From contig JANOJL010000031.1 of NCBI GenBank assembly GCA_031418715.1, positions 1 through 64,000 on the forward strand: a stretch of DNA of 64,000 nucleotides, written 5' to 3'. A program made the translations under genes and the position numbers. The DNA is from JANMDU01 sp031418715. GTDB lineage: Bacteria > Pseudomonadota > Gammaproteobacteria > Burkholderiales > Burkholderiaceae_C. Positions within the stretch are counted from its first letter, which is position 1; each line of letters opens with the position of its first letter. This document shows, piece after piece, positions 8,324-16,349 of the stretch. The notes beneath the pieces are model-generated. The model had not been told where the DNA came from and did not search any database. It worked only from the letters and a program-made list of their open reading frames with translations.

Positions 8324-9607
8324 TCAAGAATTGCGCCGCTCGAGGTCTTCCAGCGTTTCTTCCAGACGTTTCACGGCCTTTCCCACTTGGCTGGCTCTAG
8401 CTGCAGGCATCACGAGCTGGCGCTTGGGATCGGCCAAAATTTCTTCGTTGATTGTGATGCCATGTCTCTCGAACTTGGCTGTGAGCGAGCTGCGGCGGGC
8501 GCGCAACAGATGGCGCGTTTGTTGATATGCATGCTCTGCCAAGCTTCGGCGCTGGCTGTAGCTGAAGGTGTTGGCCAGATACATTTCTGGATCGCGCTGA
8601 TCGGGTTCGATGAGTACGATGTCGGTTCCCGGATACTCACGCTCGTAGGCTTTCATGCCCATTTCTAAGCGCGAATGAATCATCGAGCGGAAGGTTTGCG
8701 AGAGCACGGCGGGCAGGCCGCCATCCACAATGCGCGGAATGCTCTGACGCGCTTTGGGTAGGCCGCGCTGCATCACGGTCGGCCGGGCATTCAGTGCATC
8801 AAACGGCACGAGCGGATTCAAACAAATCACCAAATCCATGCCTTCTTGCAATGCAACGCTGGCGTGCAGCGTTTTCTTCAACGCACCATCAACAAAATAG
8901 TGATCGTCAATTTCCACAGGAGGAAACAAACCGGGCAAGGCAGAACTGGCCTGCACAGCTTGCGAGATGGGCACATGGTCAAAGCCCGGTGCGCCGAAAG
9001 GAGCGGATTCACCAGAATCGAGATTGGTGGCGACCAAGGTCAAGCGTGAGCCACGCATTTTTTGCAAGACGCGGAAATCATTGCTGCGACCAGGCTGGGA
9101 GAAAATAGCTGCCATCCGAGCATTCACTTCTTCGCTGGAAAAAACGCCCGTTGGGAGAGCGGGGCCCAACAACTCTAACGCACTCACAATGCTTTTTCGC
9201 TCAACGGTAGCGCGCCATGCAGCAGCAACCAACAAACTTGGTAACATGATCAAGCGGCGAGCGAATTCGCCAAATGCAGGGCGCATCAGCCAAGCGGGAT
9301 CGAAGCGATCGCTGTGTTGACCGGCATCGGCATTGGTTTGTTCGTTGTCGATAAAGCTTTTGCAAAGCTCCTGCGGACTCATGCCGTTGGCCAATGAGGC
9401 CGCGATAAAACTTCCCGCCGATACGCCGATGTAGTGATCTAGGCGAGTGAAATCCACGCCTTCCAACACCTCCTGTAAAGCGCAAAGTGCGCCAATTTCA
9501 TAAATTGCACCCAACGGTCCACCGCCTGCAAGCGAGAGTGCGATGCGCGGACGCGCGTTGGGTTTGACAGAGCGTGTGCGCTGCGGGAGACGAGTAACTG
9601 TGGCCAT
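8324..9607 (-). CDS. Patatin-like phospholipase / lipase
   Basis: A 427-residue protein. Near residue 27 it has the glycine-rich oxyanion loop LAGGGPLGAIYEIGAL, then the serine nucleophile motif GVSAG (GxSxG), and the catalytic Asp in FVDGALKKT about 200 residues in. This Ser-Asp dyad set defines patatin-family acyl hydrolases. There is no signal peptide, so it is probably cytoplasmic or associated with lipid bodies. It sits between the TetR gene and a phasin gene, which would suit hydrolysis of stored lipid or membrane phospholipid. The ATG at 9607 is preferred over a TTG two codons earlier. Confidence 0.85.
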   Translation of the reverse strand: MATVTRLPQRTRSVKPNARPRIALSLAGGGPLGAIYEIGALCALQEVLEGVDFTRLDHYIGVSAGSFIAASLANGMSPQELCKSFIDNEQTNADAGQHSDRFDPAWLMRPAFGEFARRLIMLPSLLVAAAWRATVERKSIVSALELLGPALPTGVFSSEEVNARMAAIFSQPGRSNDFRVLQKMRGSRLTLVATNLDSGESAPFGAPGFDHVPISQAVQASSALPGLFPPVEIDDHYFVDGALKKTLHASVALQEGMDLVICLNPLVPFDALNARPTVMQRGLPKARQSIPRIVDGGLPAVLSQTFRSMIHSRLEMGMKAYEREYPGTDIVLIEPDQRDPEMYLANTFSYSQRRSLAEHAYQQTRHLLRARRSSLTAKFERHGITINEEILADPKRQLVMPAARASQVGKAVKRLEETLEDLERRNS

Positions 9608-9633
9608 GTGCAATTCAATATGTTCTGCGATTT

Positions 9634-9697
9634 GCTACTATTTTATGAGCACTCTGCGCTTATTTTATGAGGGTAAACCGCTTTTTTGCCTAAAAAT
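9634..9697 (+). repeat. Dispersed repeat copy 4 (forward, intergenic)
   Basis: GCTACTATTTTATGAGC arm, CTCTGCGC, TTTTATGAGGG, and TTTTTTGCCTAAAAA are all present. It lies upstream of the patatin start, between it and the phasin terminator. Confidence 0.8.
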
Positions 9698-9702
9698 CGG
9701 CA

Positions 9703-9729
9703 AGAAAAAGGGCGCTTTTCAGCGCCCTT
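9703..9729 (-). terminator. Terminator of the phasin gene
   Basis: An 8-bp stem, AAGGGCGC and GCGCCCTT, with a 6-base loop; read on the minus strand it is followed by TTTTTC. It ends the phasin transcript. Confidence 0.85.
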
Positions 9730-9746
9730 GCATGCACAGCAACTTA

Positions 9747-10271
9747 TTAAGCAGCTTTGCGAGCACGCTTTGCAGGTGCTTTTTTCACAGCCGTTACAGC
9801 CTTGGCCTTGACGGTCTTGACAGCAGCGCGCACTGGCTTGGAAGCCGTAGTGGCTTTCGTGCCAACTTGCTTGCTTAAAGAGTCGATGCGCTTGATCAGC
9901 GTCTCGATGTCTTTGGCCGATGGCACGCCGAGTTTGTTGAGCGCGCGAGCCACGCGGTCTTCAAAAATGTCTTCCAGCTTGTTCCACTGACCGGTGGCCT
10001 TGGCAGCGACTTCGTTGGCAACGCCAGCTGCTTTGTTGGTCACTTCGCTGATACGCTCTTCAGCGGCAGCTTGCGTCTTACGCTGAACAGCCAAGCCTTC
10101 TTTCACAAGGCCTTCGAACACGTTGCCGCCGTTTTGCTGGGCTTTAGAAAACTGTGCCAAGCCAGCCAAATAAATTTGTTGTGCAGATGCTTTGATGCTC
10201 TCTGCCAATGCGGCAGGATTGAGACCATTGGATTTTGCAGCGGATGCAGCTTTGTTGACTTTTTTGACCAT
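9747..10271 (-). CDS. Phasin family protein (PHA granule-associated)
   Basis: A 174-residue, low-complexity, helical protein. The N-terminal half (ALAESIKASAQQIYLAGLAQFSKAQQNGGNVFEGLVKEG) is the typical phasin segment of the PhaI/PhaF type, and the second half (residues 130-174) is a basic tail, ending KKAPAKRARKAA. In the family such proteins coat polyhydroxyalkanoate granules, and PhaF-type tails bind DNA and help divide granules between daughter cells. The start has a CTGGAG ribosome site 6 bases away. No PHA synthase gene is in the window, but the PHA-system protein at 1538 agrees with PHA storage. Confidence 0.85.
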   Translation of the reverse strand: MVKKVNKAASAAKSNGLNPAALAESIKASAQQIYLAGLAQFSKAQQNGGNVFEGLVKEGLAVQRKTQAAAEERISEVTNKAAGVANEVAAKATGQWNKLEDIFEDRVARALNKLGVPSAKDIETLIKRIDSLSKQVGTKATTASKPVRAAVKTVKAKAVTAVKKAPAKRARKAA

Positions 10272-10454
10272 GGTGAACTCCAGATAAATGGTTGAGAAGA
10301 ATGTGATGGAAGAAATGTAGCCTTTCGAGCCGAAAGTGTTTAGGCTGTCGCTTCTAAATGCCTAGATGTAGCGCTCTACGGCTGCGGCTGAAGGCAAGCG
10401 TTTTTCAAGAGATCAGATTGGCTATCATGTGAGCCATACCAGCTAGGAGTCAAT

Positions 10455-10775
10455 ATGAGATATGCCGTTCAAACAATGAAAACTATTTTCTTAATCGCTA
10501 TTATTTCGATAGCGCTTGGCTCTCATTCTATAAGGGCAAACCCCGTATTTTCTTTAAATTCTACTGTGCTACAAGCATCGGGCAGCAGCAAGGCTGCTGA
10601 AGGCAGCAAAGCGAAGAAGCCTAAGAAAGAAAAGAAAGCCAAAGCTAAAAAAGCCGGTGGTGTCACTTTCTACGAAGGCAGTGGCGAAACCCGCTCAGAG
10701 CGCGACAAACGCCTCACAAGAGAATGCCGAGGCAGGTCGAATTCAGGTTTGTGCGAGGGATATGCACGGCCTTGA
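10455..10775 (+). CDS. Small secreted lysine-rich protein of unknown function
   Basis: A 106-residue protein starting 6 bases after AGGAG. Residues 8-29 form a signal peptide ending near SIRAN; the mature part has a very basic run (KAKKPKKEKKAKAKKAGG) followed by a short C-terminal segment with two Cys (RECRGRSNSGLCEGY). I do not recognise the family. Much of the signal peptide is encoded by a dispersed repeat copy (10497-10558), so the repeat appears to have supplied, or been domesticated as, the export signal. A bidirectional terminator follows immediately. Confidence 0.6.
   Translation: MRYAVQTMKTIFLIAIISIALGSHSIRANPVFSLNSTVLQASGSSKAAEGSKAKKPKKEKKAKAKKAGGVTFYEGSGETRSERDKRLTRECRGRSNSGLCEGYARP
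10497..10558 (+). repeat. Dispersed repeat copy 5 (forward, in CDS)
   Basis: GCTATTATTTCGATAGC arm and TTCTATAAGGGC block with an A/T-rich end. It encodes IAIISIALGSHSIRANPVFSL, in the same frame as copies 8, 9, 15 and 18. Confidence 0.75.
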
Positions 10776-10779
10776 AACG

Positions 10780-10808
10780 CACAAAGCCCGGAAAAACCGG
10801 GCTTTGTG
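10780..10808. terminator. Bidirectional terminator
   Basis: A 12-bp perfect stem, CACAAAGCCCGG and CCGGGCTTTGTG, with a 5-base A loop. It lies between the converging small secreted protein gene and the broken lipoprotein gene. Confidence 0.85.
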
Positions 10809-10826
10809 AATCAAAGGACAGATTTT

Positions 10827-11781
10827 TTAGAGCGCTGACCAAACGCTTGCAATTTGGGCATCACGTATTTGATCACCTGCCAAATATAAATCGCAAACGA
10901 AAGATCCCCCGGCTGAGGCGTTGGAGATAATATCTACGCGTGCGCCTGACGCATCTGTAACGCGAAGCAATCCACCGATTGGATAAGCTGCACCGAATAC
11001 GATAGGGGAAATGGTACTTAATGTGTAGGTGTCGTTGTTAACCGTGATCAGTCCTGAGATACTGAGTTGGCCATTGCTAGTAATCACGGTGGTGTAATTC
11101 AAAATAGCAGAGGAACTTGCGCCACGCGTGTTGGAAAAGTTGGTGTATGAAGAAGTCACAGAATTGTTTGCAACCGTGATCGTTACAGAGCCATTGAGCG
11201 TGTTGCCCACCGAGCTGAAGTTGGTGAAACTCATACTCAAAGATGCACCGATGATTTCATCGCCCGCATAAGAGATGGCGTTGATGTTAATTGCGAATCC
11301 ACCATTGATGGGCAGCTCGCCCACACCAGCAACGCAGTTGCTGGCAACAAAACTGATGCTGTCTCCATTAGAGAAATCATCATCGTTATCGTTGTCATTG
11401 AATGTATAGTTTAAAGAGCCCCCTGCAGCGCAGGGTTCACTGCCAGACTCACTCGCTTGAGATTGCTCCAAGCTTGGCCCAGCAGTATTTAGCGCCCAAA
11501 GAGCCCAGGCAGAAGGCAAGCCACCTAGCTTACGGACGGAGCTGTTCGCCGACGCGTTGCTCAAAGCATCCAATCCACTGCCTGCGCCAGCCGCAGCTAA
11601 TATCGAACCAGCAGCTGCGCCAGCGATATTGCCAAAGTTGGTGCTACTGAGGGGGGGGGGTAGCCGCAGAAGCGGGTGGAATACCGGAGTTGGCTGTTGG
11701 TGTTTCACCGCCACCACCGCCACCACAAGCTATTAACGCAGCAACTGAACAGGTTGCTAAAAGTACTTTCACCGAGCGCAT
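10827..11781 (-). pseudogene. Surface lipoprotein gene, frame broken at a G10/C10 tract (possibly phase-variable)
   Basis: From an ATG at 11779-11781, with an AGGGG ribosome site, the frame gives a lipoprotein signal peptide MRSVKVLLATCSVAALIAC followed by a Gly run. After a run of ten C's on the coding strand (11651-11660) it hits a stop within 3 codons. In the next frame the protein continues for about 275 residues as a Ser/Asn/Thr-rich repeat-like beta protein (GSVTITVANNSV, NNDTYTLSTISP). One base fewer in the tract would restore one 317-residue reading frame. The family is not recognised. Either the gene is switched off by slipped-strand variation of the tract, or the tract length is a sequencing error. 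Confidence 0.65.
11651..11660. repeat. Homopolymeric G10 tract inside a coding region
   Basis: Ten consecutive G's on the plus strand (C's in the coding sense), about 120 bases downstream of the lipoprotein start codon. It is the longest G/C homopolymer noticed in the window and is placed exactly at the frame break. Confidence 0.9.
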
Positions 11782-11824
11782 GTTTTTCCCCTAATGATTT
11801 CACAAAAATATGTGAAAAATAATT

Positions 11825-13630
11825 TTACATGAGGAGCTGAGAGCGAATCCGCTCAACATGCGCCATCAGTGACCTCGCGGCAATCGGCCAGGCTTTAGCA
11901 TCTACATCGTTATAAGTAATCGGCAAGAGTTCTTCGATACTGGCTTGGGGTTTGATTTTCATGGCAGCAATGACTTTCGCTTCGCGCTTGAGGCGGTGTT
12001 GCTTCAATGCTGTGATGGCTCTGGCCGCGCCGGCGCGTGTGTCGCTCTTGGCATCGCCGCGCTGAGTGGGCGGGCCCTGGGCTGCATCGCAATGGCTCAA
12101 GACATAGCCGTGCGCGGGCAAGATAAATCGCAGATCCTGTTGCTGGCACAGGGCATGCAGCATGTCGAGTGAGTTGAGGTAATCCGTCATGTTGCCATCA
12201 GGCGGATCGATCACGGTGGTGCTGCCGTTCAAGATGTGGTCGCCAGAAAAGAGAAGGCCGTCCTCGGGCAAGATCAGACAGAGATGATTGGCTGCATGAC
12301 CGGGCGTGTAGATCACTTGCAGGCTGATATCAAACGGTTTCTCATCGTAAGGGCGTCGGAAATAGGGCGTGAGATGCTCTCTATTTTGTAGCACGATGTC
12401 GGGCTCAAACCATGCGCTGTCGCGTGCTGATGAGGCGCTGGGCAGACCGAGAATAGGACAAATGTGTTGCGCAAATTCAGCGGTGAGCGCCATGGGTACG
12501 GTGTTGCTGGATTCCACTATGCGCGCTTGCAAGGGCCTAGCGGCTGGCGAATGATCAGCATGCGAATGCGTGCAGACAATGGCCACGATGTCGCCACCCG
12601 TGGCGCACAGAATGCGCTCGATATGCGAAGCGATATCGGGGCCGGGATCGATGACGAGATAACCCTTCTCTGGCGTACCAACGATGTAGGTGTTGGTGCC
12701 CGGGCCAGTCATCATGCCGGGGTTCGGCGCGGTCAAGCGCATCACATGTTGAAGCAGTGGCACAGCGCGCTCATGCTGCCAGCTCAATTCATGCGCTATT
12801 TGGCCGTAGGGTGTGACCATCGCCAGCTCGCCATAAGCCGCTTCATGCTCCATCAGACGAATTTCTTTGCCTGCCATGTAGCCAGCGCGTGGGCAGCTTG
12901 TCCACAACGGCTGGCCACTGGCGCAGGCTTGCAAAACGTCTTCCACCTTCGCATAGGCGACAAGTTTTTGCAGCGTGCGTACCGTGGGGAAGATCATGAA
13001 AAACTGCCCTGCTTCGTGGCGCGCCAGAGCATCTTGCGGGCTCACCCATTCGGGCGCGAACTGCTCTTTTTCATCGGCCACGGGCGTTTGGCCTTCGGGC
13101 ATACGGGCGACGAGGAAGGGCACGTCAAAGCGCTTGGGCATATCGCGGTCTGTCACCCAATGTGCGAGTACGAAAACATCTTGGGCTGCAAGTTGAAACG
13201 CATTTGCAGTCATCTGCGTATAGAAATGAGCATGGCGATCCAGCGCATCGATTTGAGCTTGACTGACCCACTGGCCATCTGCTTTACGAGCGAGCACGAC
13301 ACCCAATTCTTCAAAGCTTTCGCGAATCGCTGCCAATGCCCAAGTGATTTGCAAGGGCGTTTGGCTAACCCGAGTTGCTATCGAATCAAGAGCAATCTGA
13401 GCAGGTTTTATAACGGCTGAATGGCTATTTTGTGCATATTTTTCATCGTCAAACTCAATACCGCCACCGGGAAACACATACGCGCCAGGCGCGAAGCTGG
13501 CCGTCATCGCGCGGCGCGTCATGAGAACCTGCAAGCCCTGCGGGCTGTCGCGCAGCAGCAAGACGGTGGCCGCTTGTAGCAAGGGCGCGAGTGGTTTGGC
13601 GGGGTGGATCAGGGCGGAGTCGCGTGGCAT
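11825..13630 (-). CDS. Nudix hydrolase / metallo-beta-lactamase fusion protein
   Basis: A 601-residue two-domain protein. Residues 15-270 form a Nudix domain with the GGGIEFDDE loop and RESFEELGVVL helix of the Nudix box, separated by a long insert. Residues 290-560 form a metallo-beta-lactamase fold with the metal motif THSHADHSPAA, then TPGHAANHLCL and FSGDHIL. The fusion is common in Burkholderiales; the real substrates are unknown, though a CoA-derivative or nucleotide hydrolase paired with a thioester hydrolase is plausible. Copy 6 of the dispersed repeat lies in the Nudix-box insert, encoding AVIKPAQIALDSIA. Confidence 0.85.
   Translation of the reverse strand: MPRDSALIHPAKPLAPLLQAATVLLLRDSPQGLQVLMTRRAMTASFAPGAYVFPGGGIEFDDEKYAQNSHSAVIKPAQIALDSIATRVSQTPLQITWALAAIRESFEELGVVLARKADGQWVSQAQIDALDRHAHFYTQMTANAFQLAAQDVFVLAHWVTDRDMPKRFDVPFLVARMPEGQTPVADEKEQFAPEWVSPQDALARHEAGQFFMIFPTVRTLQKLVAYAKVEDVLQACASGQPLWTSCPRAGYMAGKEIRLMEHEAAYGELAMVTPYGQIAHELSWQHERAVPLLQHVMRLTAPNPGMMTGPGTNTYIVGTPEKGYLVIDPGPDIASHIERILCATGGDIVAIVCTHSHADHSPAARPLQARIVESSNTVPMALTAEFAQHICPILGLPSASSARDSAWFEPDIVLQNREHLTPYFRRPYDEKPFDISLQVIYTPGHAANHLCLILPEDGLLFSGDHILNGSTTVIDPPDGNMTDYLNSLDMLHALCQQQDLRFILPAHGYVLSHCDAAQGPPTQRGDAKSDTRAGAARAITALKQHRLKREAKVIAAMKIKPQASIEELLPITYNDVDAKAWPIAARSLMAHVERIRSQLLM
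13377..13440 (+). repeat. Dispersed repeat copy 6 (forward, antisense to its host gene)
   Basis: GCTATCGAATCAAGAGC arm, TTTATAACGGCT and GGCTATTTTG blocks. It is read by the minus-strand Nudix-MBL gene as AVIKPAQIALDSIA, the frame shared with other reverse-read copies. Confidence 0.75.
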
Positions 13631-13679
13631 AGGTTAAATTCGCTGATGTTGTCAGCATTTTGCTACAAGGAGCGCATGT

Positions 13680-14714
13680 ATGTTTCGATCTTTTTTTGGT
13701 AACCGCTTGTGGGCCTTGTGGGCATGGGCTGGCGCTGCCTTCATTCTGTCTGTCACTTGGTTTCAGGTGCAACTGACGGTGAAGCTCAACAGTTGGTATG
13801 GTAGTTTTTATGATTATGTGCAAAAAATTCTGTCTAAGCCAGGTTCAGGCACGATGCCGGAGTTTTTTGCGCAATTGGTGACGTTTGGCGAAATTGCAGG
13901 CATCTTCATCACAGTGGCTGTGTTGCTTGGCTTTTTTGTGAAGCATTGGATTTTTCGCTGGCGCACGGCGATGACGGAGTATTACTCAGCCAATTGGCAC
14001 AAAGTGCATCACATCGAAGGTGCATCACAGCGTGTGCAGGAAGACACAGCGATGTTTGCCCGCATTATGCAAGGCTTGGGCATCAGCTTCATGCGCTCGA
14101 TCATGACTTTGATTGCCTTTTTGCCTATTCTCTGGACGCTCTCGGCCAAAGTGACCGAGCTGCCTTTCTTTGGTCAAGTGAGTCAAGCACTGGTTTGGGT
14201 GGCGATCATGTCAGCGGTGTGTGGCACGGTGTTACTCGCTGTGGCGGGTATCAAGTTGCCGGGTTTGGAATTCAACAACCAACTTACCGAAGCGGCGTAT
14301 CGAAAAGAGCTGGTGCTGGGAGAAGACAACACCAGCCGCGCCCAGCCTCCCAAGCTGTCTGAGTTGTGGACGCATTTGCGCTCCAACCACTTCCGTCTGT
14401 TTTTTCATTACCTGTATTTTGATATTGCCAAGTATTCGTATTTGCAATTCTCTGTGTTGATTCCCTTGATCGCACTCGCCCCGACTTTGGTGGCCGGGTT
14501 GATCACCTTTGGCGTGATGCAGCAAATTTTGAATGCGTTTGATCGTGTGGAAAACTCCTTCCAATTTTTAGTGAACAGTTGGGAGACGGTGGTTGAGTTG
14601 CTCTCGGTCTATCGCCGCTTGCGTGCGTTTGAGCGTGCGATTGAAGAAGCACCTGATACCCCACCCGATGCTCCCATGGGCGGTGAACAGGTGGTGATGA
14701 ATGTCACTGTCTAG
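13680..14714 (+). CDS. SbmA/BacA-like peptide transporter
   Basis: A 344-residue inner-membrane protein with about six hydrophobic segments and the SbmA/BacA-family stretches LNSWYGSFYDYVQ, FRWRTAMTEYY...HHIEGASQRVQEDT and VENSFQFLVNSWETVVELLSVYRRLRAFE. The family imports peptides, including antimicrobial peptides, using the proton gradient and lacks its own ATPase domain. It is somewhat shorter than E. coli SbmA (406 residues). AAGGAG lies upstream of the start. Its last 14 bases overlap the start of the following gene. Confidence 0.85.
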   Translation: MFRSFFGNRLWALWAWAGAAFILSVTWFQVQLTVKLNSWYGSFYDYVQKILSKPGSGTMPEFFAQLVTFGEIAGIFITVAVLLGFFVKHWIFRWRTAMTEYYSANWHKVHHIEGASQRVQEDTAMFARIMQGLGISFMRSIMTLIAFLPILWTLSAKVTELPFFGQVSQALVWVAIMSAVCGTVLLAVAGIKLPGLEFNNQLTEAAYRKELVLGEDNTSRAQPPKLSELWTHLRSNHFRLFFHYLYFDIAKYSYLQFSVLIPLIALAPTLVAGLITFGVMQQILNAFDRVENSFQFLVNSWETVVELLSVYRRLRAFERAIEEAPDTPPDAPMGGEQVVMNVTV

Positions 14715-15195
14715 CCCGCCCGACAAGCCGCAAGTCTTGCGCGTGACAGATGAGGCGGCGCGTGCGCAAGCGCGTGGCTTCGTGCGCGAGAGTGCGCATG
14801 GCGCGCTGGCCACACTGGAGCAGGGCACGGGCTGGCCGCTGGCCTCGCGTGTGTCGCTGGCTGTTGATGCAGATGGCGTGCCGATGATTTTGATTTCTCG
14901 GCTATCGGCGCATTACGGAGCATTGGAAGGGGACGCACGTTGCTCGCTTCTACTGGGCGAGGCAGGTGATGGCGATCCGCTACGGTATCCGCGCATCACG
15001 GTGGTTTGCTTAGCTACTAAAGTTTCAACCGATCATCGCGCAGCAGCCAAGCAAGAATTTTTAAAGCGCCACCCAGCTGCAGAAATGTATGCAGATTTCA
15101 CGGATTTTGATTTCTGGCGTTTAAAACCACAGCGGGCGAGTTTGAATGCGGGGTTTGGCAAGGCCTATGCGTTGACGGGGGATGATTTGAGATGA
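14701..15195 (+). CDS. Pyridoxamine 5'-phosphate oxidase-like (HugZ-type) protein
   Basis: A 164-residue protein of the split-barrel flavin-binding fold. ARGFVRESAHGALATLEQGTGWPLASRVSLAVDADGVPMILISRLSAHYG is characteristic of the heme-utilisation/FMN-binding family related to HugZ, and FLKRHPAAEMYADFTDFDFWRLKP is the usual C-terminal segment. It lacks the extra heme-binding C-terminal domain of full HugZ, so heme handling is only possible. It overlaps the SbmA-like gene by 14 bases and the following pseudogene by 4, implying one transcript. Confidence 0.8.
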   Translation: MSLSSPPDKPQVLRVTDEAARAQARGFVRESAHGALATLEQGTGWPLASRVSLAVDADGVPMILISRLSAHYGALEGDARCSLLLGEAGDGDPLRYPRITVVCLATKVSTDHRAAAKQEFLKRHPAAEMYADFTDFDFWRLKPQRASLNAGFGKAYALTGDDLR

Positions 15196-15363
15196 GCTAC
15201 GCGAGCGTCTTCAGCCCCGGATTGCATGCAGGACAAGTGGCACTCGTCACTGGCGCAGGTTCAGACATGGGGCGGTGTGCTCTGGGGCAAAGGCGGGCCA
15301 CCGAAGGCGGTGGAAGCGGATGCGGTTGCGATCGAGAGCGCGAAGAGCTTCCTCGCAGGATAA
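15192..15363 (+). pseudogene. Short-chain dehydrogenase remnant (internal deletion)
   Basis: The first 28 codons (MSYASVFSPGLHAGQVALVTGAGSDMG) are the start of an SDR family oxidoreductase, with the beginning of the Rossmann glycine motif. About two thirds of an SDR is then absent, and the remaining bases are open in another frame ending in IESAKSFLAG before a TAA at 15361. The start overlaps the previous stop as ATGA, so an intact gene was once translationally coupled. Whether the downstream part belongs to the same SDR is uncertain. Confidence 0.65.
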
Positions 15364-15370
15364 TCGCGCT

Positions 15371-16270
15371 ATGAAAATTTCGTTTACCAAAATGCAAGGT
15401 GCAGGCAATGATTTTGTCGTGCTCGATGAAACCAAAGGTCGTTTGAATCTCACGGCCGAGCAATACCAATTTTTGGGCGACAGGCATTTCGGCGTGGGCG
15501 CGGATCAGATTCTTTCCGTGCGGCCTGCGCCATCGCCAGAGTTTGATTTTGCATATGCGATTCACAACAACGATGGCGGTGAGGTGGAGCATTGCGGCAA
15601 TGGGGCGCGCTGCTTTGTGCGTTATGTGCACAGCAAAGGTTTGACAGCTAAAAACCCCATTCGCGTGAAGACGGTGAACAATGTGCTGAAACTGACTGAA
15701 CAGCCAGATGGCCGTGTGACGGTGGACATGGGTGCACCTGTCTTTGATTTGAAAGATGTGCCGTTTGATGCGCAGCATGCTAGCTTGGAAGCCTCAAATT
15801 TATGGCAAAAGTGGCAGTTGGCCGTTATAAAACCTGCGCTGATCGCTATTGAATTAATAGCAAATTACTCTAACGTTGCAGTGCTCTCGATGGGCAATCC
15901 GCATGCGGTTCAGGTGGTCAATGATGTGACGACTGCGCCTGTGCATGAAGTCGGCGCATGGATGCAAACGCATCTTGCCTTCCCGCGTCGCGTGAACGCC
16001 GCTTTCATGCAAATTCTGAGCCGCAGCGCGATCAAGCTTCGCGTGTATGAGCGCGGCGCAGGCGAGACGCTGGCCTGCGGCACGGGCGCATGTGCGGCGG
16101 TGGTGGCGGGTATTCGTCTGGGGTTGCTTGACGCGAAGGTGGATGTGCACACCCATGGCGGATTGCTCACGATTGAGTGGCCATTTGCGACCGAAGGCGA
16201 AACTGCGCATGTGTTGCTCACCGGGCCTGCCGTGACGGTCTATGAAGGCAGCATTGAGATTCCCGACTGA
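15371..16270 (+). CDS. dapF: Diaminopimelate epimerase
   Basis: A 299-residue enzyme that interconverts LL- and meso-diaminopimelate for lysine and peptidoglycan synthesis in the cytoplasm. MKISFTKMQGAGNDFVVLD at the start, HNNDGGEVEHCGNGARC with the first catalytic Cys, VLSMGNPHAV, and ETLACGTGACAAVVAG with the second catalytic Cys are all in order. It is some 20 residues longer than the usual 275-280; the excess coincides with dispersed repeat copy 7 just before the SMGNPHAV motif. The start ATG lies 7 bases after the upstream remnant. Confidence 0.95.
   Translation: MKISFTKMQGAGNDFVVLDETKGRLNLTAEQYQFLGDRHFGVGADQILSVRPAPSPEFDFAYAIHNNDGGEVEHCGNGARCFVRYVHSKGLTAKNPIRVKTVNNVLKLTEQPDGRVTVDMGAPVFDLKDVPFDAQHASLEASNLWQKWQLAVIKPALIAIELIANYSNVAVLSMGNPHAVQVVNDVTTAPVHEVGAWMQTHLAFPRRVNAAFMQILSRSAIKLRVYERGAGETLACGTGACAAVVAGIRLGLLDAKVDVHTHGGLLTIEWPFATEGETAHVLLTGPAVTVYEGSIEIPD
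15801..15863 (-). repeat. Dispersed repeat copy 7 (reverse, in dapF)
   Basis: GGCCGTTATAAAACCTGCGC then GCTATTGAATTAATAGC arm. It encodes LAVIKPALIAIELIAN, inserted in a surface-type loop of DapF. Confidence 0.85.
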
Positions 16271-16349
16271 GCGGCTGGATGATTTGCCAAATCGCTGTGC
16301 CCCAGCTTTGGGTTTAAGATAGCGACTGCTACAAAATCAGGAGCTTGCT

